Source: Nocardia pseudovaccinii NBRC 100343
Lineage (GTDB): Bacteria > Actinomycetota > Actinomycetes > Mycobacteriales > Mycobacteriaceae
Length of the DNA: 40,997 nt
Assembly: GCF_001613225.1 (NCBI RefSeq)
Contig: NZ_BDBY01000378.1
Location: forward strand, 1-40,997
Reading direction: 5' to 3'
Each line of letters begins with the position of its first letter. The stretch's first letter is position 1. Shown here piece by piece: positions 24,301-36,300 of the stretch. The position numbers and the translations under genes are program-made. Below the pieces are notes generated by a model. That model saw only the letters and a program-made list of their open reading frames with translations, had not been told where the DNA came from and searched no databases.

Positions 24301-27300
24301 CATCTGCGCATGGCCGAGATCGCACTGCCGATCGTCCTGGGGGCATTGGATTCGGGGACAGATATCTCGACTGACGACTTCCTCGAATACCTCAGCAGCC
24401 GAATCCACAACGGGCGACTCCAACACCATTGGCGCACCGCCACTCCGGAACAGCGACTGCCGTTCGACGATCCCGGCTACCCCGAGGAACTGCGTGAACA
24501 GCATCGGCGGCTCGCTCGTGCGGCGCGTGATTCGGTGGTGTCGGCCAATGCTGTCGATCGGTCGGTGGCCGATCCGTTCGAATCCTGCGCGACGGGCGCC
24601 GAGGTCGCCGCCGAGATGTGGCGCAGGCACGCGGTCCGCATGTTCGGATTCGATTTGCCTGGTGTGGCGGTGGAATTCGTTCGTGAGTTCGCTCGAGCGA
24701 TACACCAACTGTTGACAAAATACCCGCACGTCCAACTGCTTCAGATCGGGATCGGGCCTGTCTCGGGTGGGCGACCGTTCGCCATGAGCGACCATGTCGA
24801 GGGAACCGGTACGAGCTACCCGTTCACGCGGTCGATCACTTTGGCCGATGTCTACGCCAGGTCTCCGGAGTTCTTCGCTCCGAGTTGGGCCTCGATGGTG
24901 CAGAACGGCCTCGCCGTAGGCGCAGTCGACCGGCCGATACTCGGGTTGGTCCGACGTGAATTCGGCTACGCACTCAATAACGCGAGTTGGCTGGATGCGC
25001 AGCGAGACGCCAAGTCGATGCTTGTCTCCCACCATAGCGACAACCATCGGGGACCGACTCAGTGGGCTCCGGATCAGGCGTACGCATGGCGGGACGGCGA
25101 GTTCCGCGACTATCACCGCGACAGCGACGGACAATTCGCCCCGGCCCGCGCGCTGGCCGGGGCCTTCGCAGCCGTTGAGCACAACCCGACCGACGCCTCG
25201 GAAGGGGAACAGGTCCTGCACGACCTGTTGACCAAGATCGCGCCACAGCGGCAGTCCGAAAAGCACCGCGCGCGAAGGAAACTCGCGGCCGAATACCGTC
25301 CAGTGACACCGGCGGAACAACAGGCCAAGATGGCGATGGTCGCGGCGCTGCGAGCCGACCTCGGTATCGATCTCGTCGGTATCGACAACCCCGGCATCAC
25401 CGCGGACACCGCCGGTCAGCTCATTGCGGCCATACGGCACATGTTCGCCCGGTTCCCGATACTCCAGGACTTGTCGGAGATCAGGATCGTCCCCGGTGAC
25501 GCTGGGGAGTTCGGCCACCAGTCCCAAACCGAGATCGAATTCAACGAATTGTGGTTGACCGCACCGGTACAAATGCACGCCGATGCGGTAACGCAATTGG
25601 CTGCCACACGGCTGCGCCTCGATCTCGATCGCGTGTACTTCTGCCTGGCCATCCACGAATTGGCCCATCAGCTGCGCAGGCTCCTGCCCGTCGACGCGCC
25701 GAGTGCCTATGGCGCGGTCAGTTCGCACTTCGAGGAAACGTACGGCTCCAAAGACATCCGAGCGCTGCGGACATGGATGGCCGAGCAATTCAGCTCGTAC
25801 GGCATCCGCCAGAAAGACGGGGCTCTCGAGCCGGACGAGGCCGAGGCAGAATCGGTGGTGGCCGCCGAGGTCGACACCCTCACGCCGACCGAGGGCGAGT
25901 CGGTCGTCCACCGCAACTTCGTGGCGCTGGCCGACGCCGAGGCCGAACGACGTGGCCTCACCCCGACCGAGCCAGCCACCGCCGAGCAGCCGGATTCCGT
26001 TGGCCCAACACACGATCCGGTGCCCGGAGTCGAATACCGCGCAGGCGACAATGCCGACGATGCGCAGCGACAGCTGGAGGCGTTGGTCGACCGGGTGATG
26101 GTGGGCCAGCCTGCCGAGGCGGTCGCGGAGGGGCGGCGGATGGCCGGCCGGATGGTCGATGCCATCTACGACGATGGTGTGGTCGAGAACGCCCGGCTCA
26201 CGGCGCGGCTGGTCGATCGCCCCGGTGGCCGTGAGCTCGAGGTCGCGATGGTGGACAACCAGGGTCGGCGGGTGGCCGGGTATGTGGCATTGGTCGAGCA
26301 GCTCACGGGTGCGGATATCCGGTTGGTGCGAAGCCTCGAGGTAGAGCGCACTGACGGTGAGCTGCCGACGCTGGTCGAAAACATGCTGTGGCGCTGGCAC
26401 GACGACGAGCTGGCCAGGGCTGTCTGGGGTGTACTCGATGAGCTGACTCTGGCTGCGGGCGAGGATGATTGGTGCGTCGTCGAATTCGTCCAAACCGAAG
26501 ACGCCCTCGGCACGTTGACAGTCGTGCAGGGACGTAATCGCGATCAACACGAGACCGGGGTCCTGCCCGACCTCGGCGCTGCGCCGGTGTCGTCGGGTGG
26601 GTCGGTGCGGATCGCATTTACGATCGGTCCGGGGCAAGGGAATGACACCAGAGTGCGATCGGTGCTTCGTCATTTGACGACCGGTTGGCGGCGGGTGCAA
26701 AGAATGCTGGCAGTGGGCAGGGCCTCGGGATTGCTCCTGGACGCCCGCCCTGCCGACGATTCGGATCTCACGGGCCGGTTCCAGATCGACATCTCGGGCG
26801 AACCGGGCGATCGGCTCTTCACATTCCAGGTGGTCGACGGCCAGACAGTGCTCTCGTCGAACGAGATCCGCGAGGAGCTGGCGTCGGGGACAACCGAGGA
26901 TGCGCCCACCCCCGTGGCCGGTGCGGAGCTGCGATCGATGATGATCACAGGTGGTGCGGCGAACCGGAACCAGGCCCGGGCCGAAGCGGCCGACCTGGTC
27001 CGAAAAATGCTTACGAGCCGGGACGCCTGGCCCGCCGAGCAGTCCGGCACGGCAACGCTTTTGGCCGACGAGCTGGTAGGCGCCGTTCCGGACGATGCAG
27101 AGGTCGATGCCTCCTTGGTCCTCACCAAGATGGCGACGGACGAGGGTTCGGCGCTCTGTCTCGAGTTGCGCGTTCGCGGCAACGCGGACGCCGTGGCGTT
27201 GAATCTCGCTGAGGTCTATGCCGAACACTCCGGGATCGAATACGTCTCGGGTGGCTATACCGTGTGGGCGGTGCTCGGCGACCGAACCGATGCCGCGGAG

Positions 27301-30300
27301 GAAATTGCTGCCGCACTTGCCGATCGCGCTGATCAGGTGCCCGAGCCCAATGAGCGAATCGCCGCCGAACCGATACCCGAGGAGCTGTCCGGGGACCTGC
27401 ATTCGGCGACGCGACGCGGCGCGAACCAGCTGGCCGCGATCGCGCTCGGCCGGTCGTCCGATCAGCTGGGGCTGACCGCGACTGAGGTCACATCCGGCCA
27501 CGTCCGGCTGATTGTCATCACCGACGCAGCACGACCGGGAAACACCGTCGGCGAGGAACTCTCCGAAACGACTACCGCGGCACCGCGTACCACTGTCGCC
27601 GACGAAGCATCGGTAACCGACGCCCAGCACGACCACACAGCCGGAATACCCACAGCCGCCCCCAACATCCCGCGGGCGGTGCCGCGTTCCGATGCGGCGG
27701 TCGACGGCCAACCGGAAAACATCGCAGACGAAGCCGTCGTCGAACAGCTCGCGGCCACGCGCGCGAGCGTCCAGCCAGCGCAGCTGAGCCTGATGCTGTT
27801 CGCGGGAGATCCCGATGCGGACGCCCAGATCCGCGCCGCGATCGACGAAGTGGTGTCCACCTGGTCGGTCGCGGCGCGGGCTGCGGCGGCCGACACCGCC
27901 GCCGCGGTGATTGCCGCCATCACACCGGGTTCCAGCGGAGCGGACGCCAGTGTGCTGATCGAAGCACAGCAGGAGCGTCTGCAGGTGACGATCGACCGAT
28001 CCGGTAGCCCCGAATTGCCGCCGGAGCTGATGCGGACCCTGGATCACAACGCCACCGGATGGCGAGCCGAGTTGTGGCCGGGCGAGCAGCGCATCGTGTG
28101 CCTCTTCCAGCTCGTCGACGGCGCGATACGAGTGGTCGGCCGCGACACGGCCGGGGAAGCGGTCGACGACGCGGTGCTGAGTTCCCAAATCGAACTTATG
28201 CCGTACGAGGCCTATGTGACCGACGCCTGCCAACTTGTCAGTGACCTACTGCTGACCGATCATGTGGCAGCTGCCGACGTGCAACGAGCAAGAGCCATGA
28301 CGCGCCTCCTGGCGCTACGGATGGTGATGTATCGGTTTGAGCAGACCGTGCTCACCGCCGAGATATCGCCGTCGGGGCTGCTGACCCTGGAGTTCGTCCA
28401 CGCCGCCACCGGAGCCCAGTGGGGCGGCGTCTACCGGCCGTCGGAACCGCAGGAAATCCACCTGCGCGTCAGCGAGCAAGATGACCCGGAAACGGTCGCG
28501 ACGAACACCTGGCGCGCGGTTCGCGGGCAGATGGTCCGCAACGGTTGGACCGATGCCGATCACCTCGCCGCCGCCGAGGTCGTGGTGCGGCGACTGATGT
28601 CCGAGTTCGCGGCCGGGCTGCGTGACAACCGCAGCTGGCGGGTAGATGTGCAGGTATCCGGCACACCGGGCAGCAGGGTCTTGGCCGTCACGGCACATCA
28701 CCCACACGACCTCGACGACAGCTCCGCATTCCCACTGGTCGAACTCCTCGAGCGCGCGGCGTCGTCGAACCCGGATGACGCGACGGCCATGGACTTCTAC
28801 GGCAACCAGTGGTTGGTCGATCTGCATTGGACGGCAGGTAACGAGGCCACCGCGAACACCGCCGACCTGCATTTCAGCGCGACCGATATGTTCGAGCGCG
28901 CGGGATATCTGTTCGCCGCCGGAGTAACTGGGACGGAGGCGGTCGAGCAGGCTGCCCAGCTGGTCACGAGGGTATTCGCGAAGGTCCCCGCCGAGTCCGT
29001 CACACCCGAGACCCGGCAGCAAGCTCTGACCCAGACCATCGAACTGGTGCACGGTCTCGTGCTTGGTGCGGACGCACCGACATTGCTGACCGGGGCCATC
29101 GTCATGGGAGCGCAAGGCCTGGAATTCCGTGTCGCGGTGGCCGTTCGGAACCGGACGAGCGCCGCGGACGAACCGGGCGGATGGCAAGCGCAGCATCTTG
29201 TGCGGTCGGGACGCGTGAGCCGAGCAGGGACGATGCCACTGGGGCAATCCACAATCACTTGGGCCGCAATGCCGTTGGCCGCGGGCGATGTGGCCGGCGG
29301 AGGCGGAGGCAATGGGGGTGGATCCGGCTCGAGTGGGCCCGGAACGAGTGGGCCCGGAACGAGTGGCCCGATCGACATGGTCGACAAGATCGCCGAGGTG
29401 CTGGGCGAGGTGCGCGCGTCCGAAGGCGCCGTCGGCGATCCGGACAGCGCGCAGGAGAGCAGCGGAGCGCATCGTTCTGAGGGCGGCAACGATTCCGAAG
29501 TCCGAGCGGTCGATCCCGCCGAGTCAGAGAACGACACTCTCGCGCGACGCCCGCGTTCACTTGTCGTCGGGCTGGCGGCTCAGCTGTACAGCGTTCGAGC
29601 TGCCGAGCAGCCCAGTGCAACCGCTGGATACGACACCGTCCTCGATACCACCACCGATCCGGCATGGCAGGCCGCCCATGCCGGTAGCGATCGAGTCCCC
29701 TTGGCCACCACGGACTTCCACGCACTTCCGGACGACGTGCTTTCGGAGTACCTGCGCCTGGCCGAGGTCGCATTGCCGGTCGTCCTCGACGCGTTGAGTT
29801 CGGGTACCGATATCTCGAGTGACGAATTTATCGAGCACCTCAGCAGCAGGATCCACGACGGGCGGCTCCAAAAACATTGGCGTGCCGCCACCCCGGAGCA
29901 GCGGCTGCCGTATGACGATCCCGGCTACTCCGAGGTGCTGCGCGAACAGCATCGGCATTTCGCGCGCGCCGTCCGCGATTCCGTCATGTCGGCCAGTGCC
30001 ATCGACCGTTCCGCACCGGATCCGTTCGCATCGTGTGCGACGGGCGCGGAGGTCGCCGCGCAGATGCAGCGCAGACATGCGGTCCGCATGTTCGGAATCG
30101 ACGGCGTCGCGGTGGAAGTCGTTCGTGAGTTCGCCCGGACGATTCACGTGCTGTTGACGAAGTACCCGTACGTCCAACTGCACCAGATAGGGATCGGGCC
30201 CGTCTCCGGCGACCGATTCATCGCGAGCGACTATGCCGAAGGAACCGATACGGCCTACCCGTTCACACGGACGCTCACGCTATCCGACGCCGTCGCCGCC

Positions 30301-33300
30301 GACCCGGAGTCCTTCGCGCAGACGTGGACCGAGACGGTCCATGCCGGAACCGCCGTGGGACCTGTCGATCAGGCGATCTATGGCTTGGTTCTGGCCGAGT
30401 TCGGCTACTCACTGAGCAACACGGGCGGTGCGGATGCGGCGCATTACGCCACAGGGCTCGCCAATCATCACAAGAGCAGTCATGAGGGGCCAAGGCGCTG
30501 GTCTCCGGACGCGATGTATACCTGGCGGAAAGGCGAGTTCCGCGCCTACGGAAAAGATCGTGACGGGCGATTCAGCGCGACCGCGGCGTTGGGCGGAGCG
30601 TTCGCGGCCATGGAGCACGACCCAGCCAGCGGCTCGGTCGGAGAGCAGGTCCTGCACGACCTGTTGACCAGCGCCGCCATGAAGAATGCCGCCCAGTATC
30701 GCGCACTGCGGGAACTGGCGGCGGAATACCATCCGGTGTCACCGGCGGAACAGCAAGCCAAGCTGGCCAAGATCGCGGAAATGCGGGCCAATAATGATTT
30801 CCGCATGATCGATTTCGACAATCCGGGCATCAGCTTGGATACCGCCGGTCAGGTTGCCGATGCCTTACAGCACATGCGCACCGAGTTCCTGGTGCTCACC
30901 GAATTGTGGGAGTTCAATAGCGCTCCCGGCGACACGGGCAAATACGCCCACGAGTCCCGTAACGGTATCGAATTCAACGAATTGTGGCTTACCGCGCCGA
31001 CACAAATGCGCGCCCAAATAATAAAGCAAATGGCGGCCGGACGGCTGCACTGGGACCCCGATCTCGCGTACTTTTGCCTCGCCGTCCACGAATTGACGCA
31101 TCGGCTGCGCCGACTGGTTTCGACCACCATGACAGATGCGTTCTCCGTGCTGCAAAGCCATTTTGAAACGACCTACGGCTCGGACGACATCGGGCGCCTC
31201 AGGGCATGGATGGCGCGGCAATTCGCCTTCTACGACGGTGGCCGGAATCTCGATGCGGAGGCGATCGAACCGGAGTCGATGGTGGCCGCCGAAGTCGCCA
31301 CCCTGACGCCGACCGAGGGCGAGACGGTGATACGCGACCACCTCGCCGCACTTGCCGCCGCCGCAGCCGGACAGCGCGGCCTCACCCTGCCTCCGGCGAG
31401 AACGAATATGCCGGACTGGACGCCGCCTCCCCATGTCGAATACGAAGTTCGGCCGCCGAATGACCCGACGCTCTATCAGCCGCAGGCGGTCGGGGATGAT
31501 ATGAGGCGCGCGATCCGACGACCGTCCGTCAGGGGAGGGCTGTTCTACGGCCAGGACGGCGCGAAGTACACCACCAAAGGAATGGAATATTTCCTGATCG
31601 GCATCGATCCGGAAGATATCCGTACGGTTAGCTACTCCGAGATCCGCAATACCATGCCGGAGCTGGTTCCGGCGCACGCGGTGCTGCATAGCACATATTC
31701 GAATCCTGATGATGGGCCGATCATGTTCGGCTACTGGCTGATCAATAACGGCGTGCTGGAGGAGTCGAGTCTAGCTTTCAGCGGGACCTTCCTGAGAGGT
31801 GAGCAGGATCTTGGTGTTCTGCTCAAATTCACCACGCAGTATCGGAAATGGCTGGTTACGCACCAGATCGATCCGTCGTCGATCAAGATCGAAAATGGAA
31901 CCCTGGAAGGCGAGCTGTGGCGGCCCGTGGGTGTCGGGGCCGTACCGTCTGTCCGCGAATTGCTCGATCGAGGTGGGTTAGATGCCTCGACAGTATTCGC
32001 CAGCAGCGGCAATGGATTCTGGGTGACCGTCGGCACCGTGGAGTCGACTTCGACCGGGCTATCAATCCCGTTGACAATCAACCTCTTGGACGGCGGAACC
32101 GGAACGTTCACGCTGAACATCACCGAAACCACAGCCCAGGTTTCGGATTCGGATCTGGCACAGGGACCACACGCAGCAGAACTCACGACCGCATTCGACA
32201 TCCTGCACACCCATCTCACCGCCCCGTGGCTGGCCGCGTCGGACGTCACGTTGTCTGCTCCGTCGGCCACACAGAATTCCGAAGCGCAAGCCAGTACTTC
32301 GACCGGCAACGCCACCCACCTCGAATCAGCGCCCACCACAACCGATTCCGACGCCAACGAGGTGCCCGAACACGTCCGCAAATGCCTCGTCCAAACCGTG
32401 CGCACCACCTGGGCCGTCGGCTACGACGAGGCGACCATCCCCGACGAAAACGCCGACACCTGGAAGGAACTCGAAGACAGCCTCCACGCCCGCCTCACCA
32501 GAATTCCGATATCAGCCACCACCCCGGACCCGCTTGCCCACACCCTCGACACCATCGAAAACGATGACAACATCGACACCCTCGTCGTCGTCATCGACAA
32601 CGGCACCGACGCCCACGGCTATACGGTCACCAAAGTCGAAGGCACAACCTACATCTTCGACACCCTCATCCCTTCAACCTCCACCGCCGAACCCCGCCGA
32701 ATACCACGGGTCCGCACCCGCGCCGAATGGGAACGAGCCCTCCCCGAAATGCTCGCGACCTTCGGCGAAATACGCGACGCCTTCAGCCTCGAACTCACCC
32801 CAAAAACCGACGAAACCACCGGCAAACCCGACGGCACCATCACACCCCGCACCCAACCAGACACCGACGGACCCAACCAAGAACAACGCGAACACAAAAT
32901 CCTGGGCAAGCCCGGCAACAACACGCCTGAAAACCCCGACAAAGCATCGGCACCCGACAACCCGCCCAACCCCGCAGCTGGCGCAGACAACGAAAACTCC
33001 ACGGGCACGGTCAGTTCCGACCCCGCTTCCCCTGAAAGCCAGCCCGCCGCGCAAAAGCAACCTATCGGTAGCGAATCACTGATGCACCTGGTTCGCAGCG
33101 ACCCCTATCTCGGCGTACGCCTCGGGGCCGAGTTCGTCAACGATGCCGGCTTCGCGATCATGCAAACGGTGACGTCGCTGTATTTTATGGAACACGGTGG
33201 ACCAGGAGTGGCGGGCGCCGTCGGATGGGCCGTCCAGTTGCCGTACATCGGCGGCGCACTGATCGCGGGACATCTGACCGACCACACCCCACCCAAGAAA

Positions 33301-36300
33301 TTGCTGATGGGCAGTCAAGCCGTGGCAGCGGCAACAGGAGTGGCAGCGACCGCCGCCCTTGCATCCGGAACTTCGTACTCCGTCCCCATACTCGTCGGAA
33401 CAACACTCGTCGGAGCGGGTGCCTCCGTCCTCTACAACAGCGCCGCTGGCAAGGTGCTTGTCGAAATGGCCGGGAACGCGCAGGACGGACTGACCCGCTT
33501 CAACAACCTCAATATGAATGTCACCCGTGTGCTGGGAAACGCACTCGGGCCCATAGCGCTGAAAGCCGGCGCATGGACGGCTCCCGTCATCGACCTCGGT
33601 ACGAGCCTTGTGAATCTGGCGACATTGTCGCGGATGCCGACATTCCCGACCGCGCCGAAAACGGATACATCAGCGAGCACTTGGGGCGATGTGCGCAAGT
33701 CGATCGCCGAGGGCTGGCATGCCGTCCAGGATCTCCCCGCGAGGCGGCGTACCAACATCAACCTAGGTTTCACCAATTTCTACTTGGGAATGCAGACACT
33801 CCAGTTCACGTCGCTGATCGCCGACTCCGGTCTTCCGGCGTGGCAACAGGGAGCAGCACTATTGATCACCCCGCTCGGGGGCGTGATCGGGAACCTGATA
33901 CCCAAGAGCTGGTTGGAGAAAACCAGCATCGACACGCTGCTCACGGCCAGATTGGCCAGCCTGGCCGGGCCCGCGATACTCCAGGCAACCACCACCAACC
34001 CCTGGATAGCCTCGGCAGGAATCGCCGCCACATGGACAGTCCTCGGTTCGGCTGGGATACCTGTCTACACCTACTTGAACAAGACAACCCCGTCCGAAAT
34101 GCGCGGACGAGTTGGAGCCGTATACACGGTGACGAGCCGAGGAACGTTCGCGCTGGGTCCAGCGGTCGCCGGCGGCGCAATAGCACTATTCGGGCACCAA
34201 ACTACCGGCGTGTCCATCGCCGCAACATTCGGCACTATCGCGGGCTGGTCCCTTTATCAGCGGCTGTTCAAAGGCCGGAGGCTGCTGGACTGCATCAACC
34301 AAACATCCCAAGCGACCTGGGCCCTCGGCCTCAACACGGGAATCAAACCGAAGAGATGGCAAAAGAGCCCGGAACACCTCCGGAGGGCCATCGCAACCCA
34401 ACTCGTCAAAATCGAGTCCGCCCCCGCCACCGAGCACCCGGTCGCCAAGACCATCGATGCCGTCCGAAACCTCGAGGACGGAGCCGACACAGCCGTCATC
34501 CTCCTCGATGACGGCAAGAAGATGCACTCCTTGACCATCACCAATACCGACAACAAACCCGGCGGCAACGTCGTCATCTTCGACACCAACATCACCAACC
34601 CGGACGACCCCCACACCGACCCCAATGACCCCGAGCGCATCCCCCGTATCCGCCGCGTCCGCACCCTTGACGAATGGACGGCGTCCTACCCTGACATCAA
34701 AGAAGCCTTCGTCGCCTTCCTTACCACCGACGAGGAAGACAACCTCACCAACCGCTACCCTCACGACCCGGCGTTAAAAGCCCCGCGCAAGGACGGCAAA
34801 GTCCTGGGGCCGATGCAGAGTCCGTCGGACAAGGGCGCGACGCTTTGGGATGGAAACCGTTCCGGCGGAACGGAGTCAGCGGATTCGGCACCGAAGACAC
34901 CATGGAACACACCTCGGTCCGGTGGTGTGGTGCACTCACCCGAGGCATCGGTTGACGACGAGCCCGCCAACCCCCAGTCGGAAGTACGCACCGGCGAGGT
35001 CGAGGATTCGCGGGCGCGGTTGGTTCGCCAGCGCGAGCAGGCGCGCGAAATGCCCGACGCCGCAGCCGACATGCGAGACGACATCGATACCGCAACGTTG
35101 GAAGTGGACCCCGCACAGCCCGACAAAGGTGCACGGCGGCTCGAAACCCTGGTAGACAACGCCGACGAGGTCAACCGGCTGGACTCCGCGCGGCCCGTGG
35201 ACGACGACCGGCCCTTCGTATCTCAGCAGGCAGACTGGCAGGAACGAGAGTCACGGACAAAGCCCGGTTCGCGTACACCGTGGTCCGGAGGGAAAGGTCG
35301 GCAGGCCGAGTCGAACCCGCAGCCCCACACTGCCGCCCAGCCGACGCAAGCATCGCCGCAGGCCACTCCCACCTTCGACCTGTCAACTCAGGATCTGGCG
35401 GCAACGGCCGCGCAGACCGGTTGGCGGACGACCGTCACCGAAGCGGTCCGCACCATGATTCGATCTGGCGCGATAGCTCCGGGAGCGGTGCTTCCCTCGG
35501 CCCGCGCACTCGCCGAGCAGCTGGGAATAGCGGAGCCGACCCCGGTGGCGCGCGCATACCAGCAACTGTCCGCCGAAGGCTACGTCGCGAGCAACGGTGC
35601 TGCCGGGACTCGGGTGAACAGCCCAGACCGCTGGCCGAGCGACCCGGACTCGAATCATCCGATCACCGCGGAACGACTCCTGGAGATCTTCGCGGAATCA
35701 ACCTCGAGCACGGAGTTGGCGGAGGCCGGCGCGCGCCGAGGTTGGCGGGAAACGGTGGCGTCCGAACTGCGAGAGGCGATCAGGTCAGGTCGCATACCGG
35801 AGGGAGGCGTGCTCCCCAAAGCGCGTGACCTTGCAAAGCAACTAGGGCTGTCATCGGACACGTCGATCGGCAAGGCATATCGCCAGTTGGGAAACGAAGG
35901 ATATGTCGTCAGTGGCGGCCGCGGGGTGCGCACCACGGTTGCGGCTCGTGACCAGTGGCCAACCAGCGACGACCGGGCCGCCTCGCCCACGCAGCACCCC
36001 TCGGACGTACCTTCCGATCGGCTGCGCGACGAGTTCGAACCCCGGGTTTTCCAGCGGGCGCTGGCCGCCGTGGCGAGCCGGGTTCAGCGAGGTTCTCTCG
36101 AACTCGACGCGGTACAGCAGAAACAGCTGGCGCGTGACATCACCGACGAGACATTCCTACTCGCGCGCGACCAGATCACCCCCGGCGCCTCGGATGCCGG
36201 TCGAACGCTGGGCACAATCTTTGGAAACGTCGCCCGCGACCACCTCGAATCGGCACGATATCGGCACAGCATCTGGTCGGTCCTGCCGCAATACGCGCGC

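Noticed and set aside
24163..28233. A 1,356-codon open frame on the - strand
   Set aside because: It lies wholly antisense to the giant + frame, which carries recognisable zincin and GHKL-like sequence here. Its translation is Arg/Gly/His/Leu-rich with no domain I recognise. Long antisense openness is expected where the true frame favours C/G-ending codons.
28315..29472. A 385-codon open frame on the - strand
   Set aside because: Mirror of the sense frame in a GC-rich segment. It shows a low-complexity stretch opposite the Gly-rich linker and no known family.
33225..34511. A 428-codon open frame on the + strand in frame 3
   Set aside because: It overlaps the MFS transporter in frame 1, which has correct hydrophobic helices and motif A. 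The frame-3 product is Arg/His/Pro-rich and is a shadow.
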